64,000 bases of DNA from UBA1822 sp963615055 (GCA_963615055.1 CAVEFO010000001.1:1-64000); one strand, 5' to 3'; shown: positions 15,883-24,071, counted from the stretch's first letter. The notes: generated by a model from the sequence alone, not told the origin. Translations and numbers: made by a program.

Positions 15883-16714
15883 TCTCTTTGCCGCCCCTCC
15901 ATTTCCGAATCATACCGCCGACCGCGCCGCCGCGTCCTTCGTCCAAAAGCAGGAACGAACGCAGACGATTGCGCAGCGATTCTTCATCCATATGCCGATA
16001 AATGTGACCGTCGTAAGCATAGGAAATCGTGCCCGTTTCCTCACTCACGACGACGACGACGCAATCAGCCACCTCACTCATGCCGATCGCCGCGCGATGC
16101 CGCGTCCCCATCTCGGAGGAAAGCGACCGATCTTTTGTGAGCGGCAGAAGACAACCCGCCGCCATGATACGATTGTCGCGGATGATCACCGCGCCGTCAT
16201 GAAGCGGCGTATTCACAATGAAAATATTTCCTAAAATTTCACGAGACACGACGCCGTCAATCCGCACGCCCGTATCGATGTAATCATCCAGTCCCGTCGA
16301 CCGTTCAAAGACGATAAGCGCTCCGACATGACGCTTCGCAAAATCCGCCGCCGTCTCACATACCGCATCGATCACTTCGCCGCGATCCGCTTCCTCCACC
16401 ATCGCGTTCGGCCGGATGAATTTCCCGCGCCCGATCTGCTCGAGCGCCCGGCGAAGCTCCGGCTGAAACACAATCGGAAGCGCCACGATCAAGACCGCCA
16501 TCAATTTATCCAAAATCCAAGCGAGCGCGTGCAGCCGAAGCCAGCCCGTCACCAAAGTGAGCGCACCCAAAAGCAGCAGCCCTTTCACGAGCGCCGTCGC
16601 GCGCGTATTCCGAATCAATAAATAAATGCGGTACAAAAAAAATGCGACCACCATGATATCCAAAATATCCCAAAGCCGCATCGTCATCAAAAGTCCTTGC
16701 AACTGTTGCAGCAT
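15875..16714 (-). CDS. cdaA: Membrane diadenylate cyclase (c-di-AMP synthase)
   Basis: CdaA makes c-di-AMP from two ATP. The protein is 279 residues, with three N-terminal membrane helices (roughly residues 12-32, 40-60 and 64-84). The DAC domain carries the two active-site motifs DGA (in LHDGAVIIRDNRI) and RHR (in GTRHRAAIGMSE). It is the first gene of cdaA-cdaR-glmM. A TATAAT on the - strand at 16757-16762 is a likely -10, but I could not find a good -35. Confidence 0.95.
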   Translation of the reverse strand: MLQQLQGLLMTMRLWDILDIMVVAFFLYRIYLLIRNTRATALVKGLLLLGALTLVTGWLRLHALAWILDKLMAVLIVALPIVFQPELRRALEQIGRGKFIRPNAMVEEADRGEVIDAVCETAADFAKRHVGALIVFERSTGLDDYIDTGVRIDGVVSREILGNIFIVNTPLHDGAVIIRDNRIMAAGCLLPLTKDRSLSSEMGTRHRAAIGMSEVADCVVVVVSEETGTISYAYDGHIYRHMDEESLRNRLRSFLLLDEGRGGAVGGMIRKWRGGKENE

Positions 16715-16779
16715 ACCGATTCCCTCGCCGAAATCAAAATCGATTTATTTTTTTCTATTATATCACATAGAGACGCCGG

Positions 16780-17300
16780 CTGTTTTCCGCTAACCATGAA
16801 CTGTGTTCGCTTTGGTTTAGAGGCACATCGCGACGCTGTCCGTATTCCGTGTAACCGTCGACCGTGAACCGGGAACTGTGTTTGCTTTGATTTAGAGGCA
16901 CATCGCGGCGCTGTCCGTATTCCGTGTAACCGTCAACCGTGAACCGTGCGTCACATAGAGATTAAAACTTGATGGGCTTGATGATGACAACTCTTGCTTC
17001 TCCGCCCTCTCCCATGTTTTGCTTTGGAAAACGCCTTGACATGGCTTGAATCGGCTTGATTTTCCCAATCAAATTGCCTTGCGGCTTCGGTGCCAAAAAA
17101 CGACTACTCTTTCCCATCAAGCCGTCCACCCAAAACGAAACACGGGAATCTCTGAAAAGTAAAAAACGCAATCATCAAGCCTTATGCCAAAGCAAGAATG
17201 CCAAATAACAAAAAAGCAATGGCTCCTCCCCATCAATCCTTATTCTCTATGCATCACACGGTCAACGAACAACGGATAGCGGATAACGGACTACGGGCGA
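16780..17300. repeat. 75-bp tandem repeat and heptamer repeats
   Basis: Two nearly identical 75-bp units lie head to tail (anchor TTTAGAGGCACATCGCG at 16816 and 16891). Each contains CCGTATTCCGTGTAACCGTC and CCGTGAACCG heptamer-type runs. Further right, 16962-17171 has an open frame on the - strand (69 codons) with no good start site, embedded in CTTGAT/CAAGCC repeats. I do not call it a gene. Further AACGGATAACGG runs lie at 17270-17300. Confidence 0.6.
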
Positions 17301-17315
17301 CAGAAAACGAGGCTC

Positions 17316-17345
17316 TTGACAAAAATCGCACAAAAACGATATAAT
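17316..17345 (+). promoter_or_regulatory. Promoter of the HlyD/ABC-2 operon
   Basis: TTGACA (17316-17321) and TATAAT (17340-17345) are both exact, with an 18-bp spacer. A leader of about 140 bases follows before the start codon. Confidence 0.85.
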
Positions 17346-17379
17346 CCCCGTAGAGTTTCAATTTCATACTCGGTCTGTG

Positions 17380-17432
17380 GCTCTCCCGGAACCGGAATCA
17401 CTCAGAAGGATTCGTGGCGGGAGAGCTTTTTT
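17380..17432 (+). terminator. Leader terminator 1 (possible riboswitch or attenuator)
   Basis: GCTCTCCCG (17380-17388) pairs with CGGGAGAGC (17418-17426), followed by six T. Inside lies a second stem GAATC/GATTC with an unpaired GAACCG opposite GTGG. Just upstream GAGT..ACTC can form another small stem. The internal-loop architecture looks more elaborate than a plain terminator. Confidence 0.75.
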
Positions 17433-17434
17433 AT

Positions 17435-17477
17435 GCCGCCTCCTCATGCCCGAAAGGGAGTGGGGGCGGCTTTTTTT
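17435..17477 (+). terminator. Leader terminator 2
   Basis: GCCGCCTCC pairs with GGGGGCGGC (allowing one G-U), followed by seven T, and begins three bases after the first terminator. Both lie between promoter and start codon of the same operon. Confidence 0.75.
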
Positions 17478-17495
17478 GAAATCGTAGGAGTATTT

Positions 17496-18668
17496 ATGAA
17501 AAACACGTTTCAAAATGCGGCGAATACTGCCTCTCGGCTGCAGAAATCCTGTCCTTTGGACTTCTCGAAGAAACCGGTCCGCATCGGCGCGATGCTCATC
17601 CTGTTTCTTCTGCTCTGCGCCGCCGCTTTCTTTTATACGGGAAACGACGCCCTCGTGCTCGGCCGTAAGCGCAAAGACGGCATTCTGACCGCCGAGCAGG
17701 TAAAAGCGTCGTTCGATTCCGTCGGCGGTCGGCTCCTCCGCGAAGCGGTGAAAGAAGGCGATCGCGTCAAAAAAGGCGATGTCCTCATGGTGCTCGACAG
17801 CACGGACATCGACCTTTCCATCGAAAAAACGAAAGCGCAAATCCGCCAGATGGAAGCGACCATCGCCTCGACCGAAGGCGGCATTCGGATCGGATATGAC
17901 AAAATGGACACGACGGAAGTGGAGACCTATCGCGCCATCGATCAGCAGCGCGCTTCCGTCGACGCCGCGAAAGCCACCTACGATTACCAACAGCTCAATT
18001 ACGACCGCATGACCGAACTGGCCCAAGCCGGCGCCATTTCCCGTCGTGAGCTCGACATCGCGCGCACCGATTACGAGACCGCCCGCGCCTCGCTGTCCAT
18101 GCAGCAGGAACTTTTAGGGAAACTTCTGGGCGGCGCGCCCGATACCGGCGATACGGAAGGCATCGCCATTCCCTCCGTCATCAATGCGCGAAACGAAATC
18201 AAAAATCAGGAGCACGATTTGGAATCACTCCGCCAGCAGAAGAAACAACTCGAAATCACCCTGAAAGAACTCGAAGTCAGCAAGAGCCGCCTCATCCTCC
18301 GCGCCCCCGAAGACGGAAAAATTCTCTCCGTCATCGCCAAAGAAGGAGAAATGGTATCCCCGAATACCCCCGTCATTCTGCTCGAAAGCGACCGTCTCTA
18401 CTACGACATTTATCTCTCCGAAGACCAGCTCCGCGGCCTTTCCGAAGGCGACACCGTCACCGGAAAAGCCGTCGCCAATGGAGAGACCGTCCACGGCACC
18501 GTCCGCCTCATTGCCCGCGCACCCGGCTTTGCCGACTACAAAATGTCCCGCGAAAACGGCCAAGCCGATCTCACCGCCTTCCAAGTCCGTATCGATGCCG
18601 AACGGGCAAAATCCGTCATTCCCGGCATGACCGTCGAGGTACGCACCGATGCACTCCCTCAAAGATGA
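17496..18668 (+). CDS. HlyD-family membrane fusion (periplasmic adaptor) protein
   Basis: This protein links an inner-membrane exporter to the outer membrane. It has 390 residues from the ATG at 17496 (GTAGGAG upstream). It shows one N-terminal transmembrane helix (about residues 33-50), a biotinyl-lipoyl half (VGGRLLREAVKEGDRVKKGDVLMVLDS), a long alpha-hairpin coiled coil (roughly 100-250), and the second lipoyl half plus beta-barrel (LRAPEDGKILSVIAKEGEMV). The layout matches the YhiI/EmrA-type adaptors paired with ABC-2 permeases. The frame is open to 17316, but that would run through two terminators and is rejected. It overlaps the next gene by 20 bp. Confidence 0.88.
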   Translation: MKNTFQNAANTASRLQKSCPLDFSKKPVRIGAMLILFLLLCAAAFFYTGNDALVLGRKRKDGILTAEQVKASFDSVGGRLLREAVKEGDRVKKGDVLMVLDSTDIDLSIEKTKAQIRQMEATIASTEGGIRIGYDKMDTTEVETYRAIDQQRASVDAAKATYDYQQLNYDRMTELAQAGAISRRELDIARTDYETARASLSMQQELLGKLLGGAPDTGDTEGIAIPSVINARNEIKNQEHDLESLRQQKKQLEITLKELEVSKSRLILRAPEDGKILSVIAKEGEMVSPNTPVILLESDRLYYDIYLSEDQLRGLSEGDTVTGKAVANGETVHGTVRLIARAPGFADYKMSRENGQADLTAFQVRIDAERAKSVIPGMTVEVRTDALPQR

Positions 18669-19752
18669 ATTCAAAATCCTCTTCTCCGGCATGGGGATGC
18701 CCTACGAAAAAATTTCCGTCATGGTCGCCCTCGTCGTCACCGTCTTCTTCACCGTTCTTTTCGGAAACAACTTCGCCAAAGACGCTCCCGTCGCCGTGAT
18801 CGATCTCGACCACACCCGCTACAGCCGCGAACTCACGGACAAAATCGATGCCTCGCCCTACATGAAAGTCATCGCCGTCACCGACGCCCCTGTCGACCCC
18901 CAAAATTTCTTCTATGAAGACCGAGCGTACGCCGTCATCTGCCTGCCGCGCAATCTGGAAACGGATGTCTACGCGGGAAATTCCCCCACCGTCGGCCTTT
19001 TCCGCGATAATACGAACGTCGCGTTGAATGCCGACATCATCGAAGCGATGAATGAAATTGTCGGGATTGAAAACGCACAAAACGTCCCCGCTCACGGCAG
19101 CGGCGCCGCCCTCACCCTCCACACGCGCAAACTTTTCAGCCCGATGGGCTCGACGGCCAATACCACGACCCAAGGGTTCCTCTTCTTTTTCTCCGCCATG
19201 TTCTTCACCTTCGCCACCATCGGCATGGTCCCGCGCCTTCGCCTCGAAAGGAAATGGGACGAGACGCTCCGCTGCGGCAATCCGTTTTCCCTCCTCGCCC
19301 GCCTCGTCCCCTACGGCGCCTGCCTCCTCTTCGCGCTTCTCTTGGGTCTCGTCGTCCTGCGCCTCTGGGGCGACATGATTATCGCGGGAAATATCCTCCT
19401 CTTCCTCTGTTTCCAAATCCTCCTCATCTTCGATATCGGAATGCTGGCCCTCCTCTTCGGTTGGAATGCGGCCAATCCCGGTGTCGCCAGCAGCCGTATG
19501 ATCCTCTTCATCCCCGGCGGTTTCATTTTAGGCGGCGTCACGAGCCCGATTTCCCATCTTTCCGACTGGGCGATTCATTTCTCTCACCTTTTCCCGCTCA
19601 CGTGGCAATACCATTTCACGCGCGACATCCTCCAAAGAGGCGCCGCCCTTTCCGATCTCTCCCACATCACCGTCCTCTTCCTCCTCTACTCCGCAGCGAT
19701 TCTCACTATCTTTTGCCTGCGGTATGAGAAAGAAAGGAAGCGTAGCCTTTGA
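18649..19752 (+). CDS. ABC-2 type exporter permease
   Basis: This is a 367-residue inner-membrane permease of the YhbR/YhiI-partner type. One transmembrane segment lies near residues 25-42, then a large extracytoplasmic domain (about 45-165) with the family's AVIDLDHTRYSREL motif, then five C-terminal helices (about 177-200, 225-245, 253-275, 288-310, 340-358). It is translationally coupled to the HlyD-type protein. No ABC ATPase gene lies next to it, so either a remote ATPase serves it or the operon has lost one. The substrate is unknown. Confidence 0.85.
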   Translation: MHSLKDEFKILFSGMGMPYEKISVMVALVVTVFFTVLFGNNFAKDAPVAVIDLDHTRYSRELTDKIDASPYMKVIAVTDAPVDPQNFFYEDRAYAVICLPRNLETDVYAGNSPTVGLFRDNTNVALNADIIEAMNEIVGIENAQNVPAHGSGAALTLHTRKLFSPMGSTANTTTQGFLFFFSAMFFTFATIGMVPRLRLERKWDETLRCGNPFSLLARLVPYGACLLFALLLGLVVLRLWGDMIIAGNILLFLCFQILLIFDIGMLALLFGWNAANPGVASSRMILFIPGGFILGGVTSPISHLSDWAIHFSHLFPLTWQYHFTRDILQRGAALSDLSHITVLFLLYSAAILTIFCLRYEKERKRSL

Positions 19753-19756
19753 GTCA

Positions 19757-20115
19757 GGTTCTTTTTGCGGCATTGGTCCTGAAAACCAAGTGCTGTAAAA
19801 GATGAGGGGCGCGCCGGATTTGTTCTTTGCTTTTGTGGCATTGGCGAGAAAAGCCAAGTGCTGAAAGATGTGAGGGGCGTGCCGGATTTGTTCTTTGCTT
19901 TTGTGGCTTTAGCGCTGCGGGCTTGGTGCCGGAAGAGAGGAGAACGTGCTAAGCCATGCGTCCCATTTCTATCAACGGAAAATTTTCATGACAAATGCCG
20001 CCAAAAGATAAAATGCCAAAAGCCCCGCCCCTCATCCCTATCTTGCAACAATTCTTACCGCCAATGCCTCTAAAATAAAAATGCTAAAAGCTATGCCCCT
20101 CATCCCTATTTCATC
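19757..20115. repeat. Interspersed repeat block before uspA
   Basis: There is no gene. Two + orientation copies (GGTTCTTTTTGCGGCATTGG near 19757, CTTTGCTTTTGTGGCATTGG near 19824) and a third at 19891 are followed by two reversed copies (ATGCCGCCAAAAG near 19995, AATGCCTCTAAAAT near 20063, each ending CGCCCCTCATCCC or similar). The period is about 67-69 bp. Confidence 0.75.
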
Positions 20116-20133
20116 GAAAGGAGAATCAATCCC

Positions 20134-20562
20134 ATGTCCATTTCCCACATTCTCGTCCCCATCGACGGATCGGACGAATCGAAAAACGCACTCGCACTTT
20201 CCATCGAGATCTCAGAAAAATTTTCCGCCAAGATTTTCCTGCTGCACGTCGCCGACTGGAACGCGCAAATGACCAGCCTTGACCGCGTGACCATGAGCGG
20301 CTACATTCCCAGCGACATTTTGAAAGAAGGCTATGAACTTTTGACGGACGCCGCGCGGCAAATCCCAAAAGAGATTGAAACGGAAACCGCGACGCTCCCC
20401 GGCCATCCCGCCACCGTCATTTTAGAACAAGCGGAAAAAACAAAGGCCGATCTCATCGTCCTCGGCAGCCGCGGCCTCGGCGCCGTAAAAGGCCTCCTCC
20501 TCGGCAGCGTCTCCGCCGCCGTCATTCAAAAGGCCCCCTGCCCGGTCCTCACCACAAAATAA
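20134..20562 (+). CDS. Universal stress protein (UspA family)
   Basis: This is a 142-residue single-domain cytoplasmic Usp protein. It begins SHILVPIDGSDESKNAL and carries the ATP-binding signature GSRGLGAVKGLLLGSVS near the C-terminus (G-2X-G-9X-G-S type), so an ATP-binding class member is likely. It is monocistronic, with its own RBS (AAAGGAG) and terminator. The stress it responds to cannot be inferred. Confidence 0.92.
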   Translation: MSISHILVPIDGSDESKNALALSIEISEKFSAKIFLLHVADWNAQMTSLDRVTMSGYIPSDILKEGYELLTDAARQIPKEIETETATLPGHPATVILEQAEKTKADLIVLGSRGLGAVKGLLLGSVSAAVIQKAPCPVLTTK

Positions 20563-20571
20563 TTTCATCCC

Positions 20572-20594
20572 AAAGGCGCTCCGACGCCTTTTTT
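20572..20594 (+). terminator. uspA terminator
   Basis: AAAGGCG and CGCCTTT arms are followed by further T residues, 10 bp after the stop codon. Confidence 0.85.
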
Positions 20595-20640
20595 CGTGTG
20601 CTATAATGGGGAAATAAAGGTGCTTAATCTGATTGATTCT

Positions 20641-21130
20641 TTGCTTTTGCGGCATTGGCGGTAAAAGCAAAGTGTTGAAAGAGATGAGGGGCACGCCGGA
20701 TTTGTTCTTTGCTTTTGCGGCATTGGTGCTAAAAGCCAAGTGCGAAAAGAAATGAGGGGCGCGCTTGATTTCTTCTTTGCTTTTGCGGCATTGGTGCTAA
20801 AAACCGAGTGCGAAAAGAGATGAGGGGCGCGCCGGATTTGATTCTTTGCTTTTGCGGCATTGGTGCTAAAAGCCAAGTGCTGATAGAGATGAGGGGCAGA
20901 GCCAGATTTACTCTTCGCTTTTGCGGCATTAGCGCTGCGAGCTTGGTGCCGGAAGAGATGAGAACGCGATAAGCCTTGCCCCCATCTCTTCCAACGGAAA
21001 AATTTTCATGACAAATGCCGCCAAACAAAAAAATGCCAAAAGCCCCGCCCCTCATCCCTATCTTATAACAGCTCTTACCACCAATGCCGCTAAAATAAAA
21101 AAGATAAAAGCCCTGCCCCTCATATCCCTC
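20641..21130. repeat. Tandem 68-bp interspersed repeat, type array
   Basis: This is the clearest array of the window's main repeat family. Five + orientation units start with TTGCTTTTGCGGCATTGG or a close variant at 20641, 20709, 20777, 20846 and 20914 (spacing 68, 68, 69, 68). Each also contains AAAAGCCAAGTGC and AGATGAGGGGC. They are followed by two to three reversed units (ATGCCGCCAAACAAAA near 21017, ATGCCGCTAAAAT near 21085, with GCCCCGCCCCTCATCCC). The two halves are complementary, so the whole block could fold into a large cruciform or RNA hairpin. No open frame is conserved across units, and there are no spacers as in CRISPR. Confidence 0.9.
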
Positions 21131-21150
21131 TTTCCTCGAAAGGACTCATT

Positions 21151-22332
21151 ATGACCGAATTTCGTTTTGCGACCGAAAGCGATACCGACGCCGTTCGCGC
21201 GCTTTGGAGTTATTCCTTTGAAAAACCCGGCGATCCTTTTTTCGATTGGTACTTCGGCAAACCTTTCAATCCGATTTCCACGATTCTGGGAACGACGGAC
21301 GGCGCTGTTTCCTGTGCGCTTCATTTACATGCCCACGGTCTCACCGTCCGCGGGAAACTGATTCCCTCCCTTTACATTCTCGGCGTCACGACACATCCGG
21401 CGGCGCGCGGGCGGGGTCTTGCCAAAGACCTGATTCGCTTCACCCTTCAATGCCCCTTACACCATTTCCCTCTCTTTCTTTTGATGCCCTCTTCGGCTTC
21501 GCTGTACCGGCCTATGGGATTCGGCCTCTGCGAACGGCACTGGGAACGGGAAGCCGCACCGCGTGACCTTTTCCCTCTTGCCGAGACGCCGAAGCGCGTC
21601 CTGATGATTTCCGACCCCACCGAATTGGCCCCCTTGGATGCCGTCTATCGGGAATTCGTCAGACATACGAATGTATTTGACATCCGCGATGATAAAAACC
21701 TGTCTCTTGTCGCGGAAGAAACTCTCACAGAAGGCCATATCGCCGTCGTCTGTGACGAAAAAAATCCGCTCGGCTATCTCTTTTATCGGATAGACGGAAA
21801 CCGGCTCATCGCAAGCGAATTTATCTACGCATGCGAGCGCGGCCGCCGGATGCTCTACGGATACCTCGCCGTTCACGCCGGCCAAGTGGAAACTTGCCGC
21901 TGGTACGAGCCGTTTTTTGATTCCTCGTATCTCTATTTTGCAAACGGAGCCGAGCACACCTACATCCAAAGTCGCCCGTTTCCTTTCCTGATGGCGCGCA
22001 TCGTCAATCCGGAGGAGACTTTTACCGGAATCCCGGTGGACTGGGACGGCACCGATTCCGTCACCTTGACGCTCGAAGATTCTTTCCTCCCGGAACTGGC
22101 CGGAAACTATCGCCTGTCTGTGGAAAACGGAAAAACATCCCTAAAAAAAATGCGAGGCCAGAAAACGGATTTCACCATCGATGCGGAAAGCGCCGCGCAG
22201 CTTCTCTTCGGCACCGTTTCCCCGGAAGAATTGATCCGGCTCGAAAAAATCAGAGGTGCCAAAGGACACACCATCGAATTTCTGTCTTACTTTTTCCCGA
22301 AAGCGAATATATGGATCAATGAGTGGTTCTGA
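21151..22332 (+). CDS. Eis-like GNAT acetyltransferase with SCP2-like C-terminus
   Basis: This is a 393-residue protein. The first GNAT domain has the acetyl-CoA pyrophosphate-binding stretch VTTHPAARGRGLAKDLI, followed by LLMPSSASLYRPMGF, typical of the Eis family. The middle forms the second GNAT-like domain, and the last ~100 residues look like the sterol-carrier-like domain (LLFGTVSPEELIR). Eis proteins acetylate varied amines, including aminoglycosides in mycobacteria. Whether this one affects drug resistance is unknown. The last 14 bp overlap the GIY-YIG gene. Confidence 0.85.
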   Translation: MTEFRFATESDTDAVRALWSYSFEKPGDPFFDWYFGKPFNPISTILGTTDGAVSCALHLHAHGLTVRGKLIPSLYILGVTTHPAARGRGLAKDLIRFTLQCPLHHFPLFLLMPSSASLYRPMGFGLCERHWEREAAPRDLFPLAETPKRVLMISDPTELAPLDAVYREFVRHTNVFDIRDDKNLSLVAEETLTEGHIAVVCDEKNPLGYLFYRIDGNRLIASEFIYACERGRRMLYGYLAVHAGQVETCRWYEPFFDSSYLYFANGAEHTYIQSRPFPFLMARIVNPEETFTGIPVDWDGTDSVTLTLEDSFLPELAGNYRLSVENGKTSLKKMRGQKTDFTIDAESAAQLLFGTVSPEELIRLEKIRGAKGHTIEFLSYFFPKANIWINEWF

Positions 22333-22654
22333 TCGCATCTGGTATACGTATATCGTACGCTGCGCCGACGACAGTCTCTACACGGGCTACACCGTCGACG
22401 ACCTCGCCGCCAGAATCCGCGCCCACAACGAAGGCCGCGGCGCGCGCTACACAAAGGCTCGCCGCCCCGTCATCCTTATCTGGCACCAAAAATTTTCCGA
22501 CGCTCACGACGCCCGATCCCTAGAGGCGAAAATCAAGCGTCTTTCCCGCAAAGAAAAAGAAGAGCTGATAAGAGGCAATGCCGAAGTTGTTCTCGGCTCT
22601 TCCGGCATTGGCGATGCCAAACTGACTTCTGATAGAGATGAAGAGCAGGGCTGA
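22319..22654 (+). CDS. GIY-YIG domain protein (UPF0213/YhbQ type) with repeat-derived tail
   Basis: This is a 111-residue small nuclease-fold protein. The signature is WYTYIVRCADDSLYTGYT (about residues 7-24), then RIRAHNEGRGARYTKARRPV and SLEAKIKRLSRKEKEELI. Related stand-alone proteins of about 80-100 residues have a poorly defined DNA role. The start is an ATG inside the end of the preceding gene, so the two are coupled. The last ~20 residues are translated from the adjacent interspersed repeat (TGATAGAGATGAAGAGCAGG), so the C-terminal tail has been replaced or extended by the repeat. Confidence 0.85.
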   Translation: MSGSDRIWYTYIVRCADDSLYTGYTVDDLAARIRAHNEGRGARYTKARRPVILIWHQKFSDAHDARSLEAKIKRLSRKEKEELIRGNAEVVLGSSGIGDAKLTSDRDEEQG

Positions 22655-22938
22655 TTCATTCTTTGCTCTTGTGGCGTTGGTGCTGTCGGCTTTCTGCTGA
22701 TAGAAATGAGGAGCATGGCTCGATTCCTTCTTGGCTTTTGCGGCGTTGGGGCTGAAAACTTTGTGCTGATAGAGATAAGAAACCGCCTCATCTCTATCTT
22801 GCAAATGATTTTGGCTCAAACGCCACCAAAGAAAGGCACGCCAAAAGCAATGCCCCTCATCTCTATCTTGCAAAAGGTTTTCGCTCAAACGCCACCAAAG
22901 AAAAGCACACCCAAAATAATGCCCCTTATTTTTATTCC
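22628..22938. repeat. Interspersed repeat block
   Basis: Two + copies (GATAGAGATGAAGAGCAGG at 22630, GATAGAAATGAGGAGCATGG at 22698, period 68) are followed by GATAGAGATAAGAAACCG (22770) and then two reversed units (CTCATCTCTATCTTGCAAA at 22788, CCTCATCTCTATCTTGCAAA at 22856, period 68). It is the same opposed arrangement as at 20641-21130. Confidence 0.8.
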
Positions 22939-22947
22939 GGAGGTTCC

Positions 22948-23568
22948 ATGAACAATTCCGTTCGCAAAACAAAAATGCTCACCGAAGCTGCCGCTGCCTG
23001 CGGGATTGCTTCGATTTTGGTTCTTTTGAAACTCTTGGCGCCGATCCTCGTCTCCGTCACCATGATGACAGCGGCCGTCCCCGTCGCGATTATTTGTCGC
23101 TACCACGGTCTCTCGTGGGGATTGGGCACATCCTTTGGCGTCGTCTGTCTCGTCGCCATGATCGGCGGTCCCGAGATCGGGCTCACGACAGCACTCTACG
23201 CCGGCTCACTCGGCTGCGTCATGGGCTGCTCCGTCGCACGCGGTGACAAAAAAGCGCGGACGATTTTTTGGACCGCCGTCACCTTTCTCATCTACATGAC
23301 ATATAAAATCACCTTCTCCATCTACGTTATGGGCGTCGCCGACATTTTGACGGAAGTCCTCGACCGTTTCGTCCGTTTCCTCTCCTTCCTCTGGCTCTCC
23401 GGTGCCGGACTTTTCACGGAAACGCCGGCCGTAAGCGACACCGCCGTCCAAATCGGAGCCGCCCTCCTCGTCCTCTTGCTTTATATTTTCGAAGCCTGGG
23501 GAAACGCCTTCATCAGCCTCGACCTCACGAATCGCCTGCTGGATCGATTGAAATATGTGAGACGTTGA
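22948..23568 (+). CDS. DUF2232-like membrane protein
   Basis: This is a 206-residue membrane protein with about six hydrophobic segments. The opening KMLTEAAAACGIASILVLLKLLAPIL and the short-helix pattern recall the N-terminal half of YybS/DUF2232 proteins, such as the one at 333-1289, and of ECF-transporter S components. It starts after CCGGAGG. It has no operon partner: repeats precede it and a long gene-free stretch follows. The assignment to DUF2232 is by look and is moderate. Confidence 0.6.
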   Translation: MNNSVRKTKMLTEAAAACGIASILVLLKLLAPILVSVTMMTAAVPVAIICRYHGLSWGLGTSFGVVCLVAMIGGPEIGLTTALYAGSLGCVMGCSVARGDKKARTIFWTAVTFLIYMTYKITFSIYVMGVADILTEVLDRFVRFLSFLWLSGAGLFTETPAVSDTAVQIGAALLVLLLYIFEAWGNAFISLDLTNRLLDRLKYVRR

Positions 23569-23730
23569 GGAAAGAGCAGCCAAGCTGATTTTTTCCTTAG
23601 CTTTTGCGGCAGACGCAAGACAGTTATTAGCTTTTAGCCATTAGCTTTTGGTCTCGAGTATGCAAACGAATAGGAACCTTAGAGGCGGCTGTAAGTACCA
23701 TATAAAGCTCGCGGCGATTTTCATAAAACC

Positions 23731-23802
23731 AAACAGCGCAAAACAAAAAGGAATCACGAAAAATCTGTGATTCCTTTTTTGCTATAATCATGTCATTAAG
23801 CC
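23731..23802. repeat. Left copy of a terminator-containing direct repeat
   Basis: AAACAAAAAGGAATCAC and GTGATTCCTTTTTTGCT (hairpin near 23745-23780), followed by ATAATC and a TTAAGCC end, recur almost base for base at 24662-24735. The two copies flank the zinc-ribbon gene and its promoter. The rest of 23569-24038 has no gene I can support. It holds TTAGCTTTTAGCCATTAGC and CAGCTGTCA-type short repeats. Confidence 0.65.
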
Positions 23803-24038
23803 ATTTTAAAGACCTTTCACGCATTTTCAAGCAAGCCACCAGATTCGCTGACCACCGGCACAAATACCTGTGCACTCCATGCAATATAAGATGCGGTAAC
23901 CAATAAAGGGATCAACGTCAGATCTCAAATGCTTACCTACATTTTCCACCAGGCACAAGCTAGCTGTCAGCTGTCAATCATCAGATAAAACAGCGTCTCC
24001 TGCGGCGAGCTTGATAAAAATGGTCCAAACAATACAAC

Positions 24039-24067
24039 AAAAAGCACGGTTTTTGTACCGTGCTTTT
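24039..24067 (-). terminator. Terminator of the zinc-ribbon gene
   Basis: AAAAGCACGGT and ACCGTGCTTTTT arms with T-rich ends lie 5 bp after the stop codon, reading the - strand. Confidence 0.85.
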
Positions 24068-24071
24068 CCTG

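Noticed and set aside
14857..16140. 427-codon + strand frame across cdaR and cdaA
   Set aside because: Runs antisense to two conserved coupled genes and is mostly Arg/His-rich.
16962..17171. 69-codon - strand frame near cdaA
   Set aside because: Made of CTTGAT/CAAGCC-type repeats, no ribosome-binding site.
17316..17495. 60-residue N-terminal extension of the HlyD-type protein
   Set aside because: The region holds the -35, -10 and two terminators, so it is a leader, not coding sequence.
20641..21130. Tandem repeats as a CRISPR array
   Set aside because: The units are contiguous 68-69 bp copies without unique spacers, and half of them are in opposite orientation; no cas genes are present.
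23627..23884. 85-codon - strand frame before the zinc-ribbon gene
   Set aside because: It spans the terminator hairpin repeat and has no start site; translation shows no domain.
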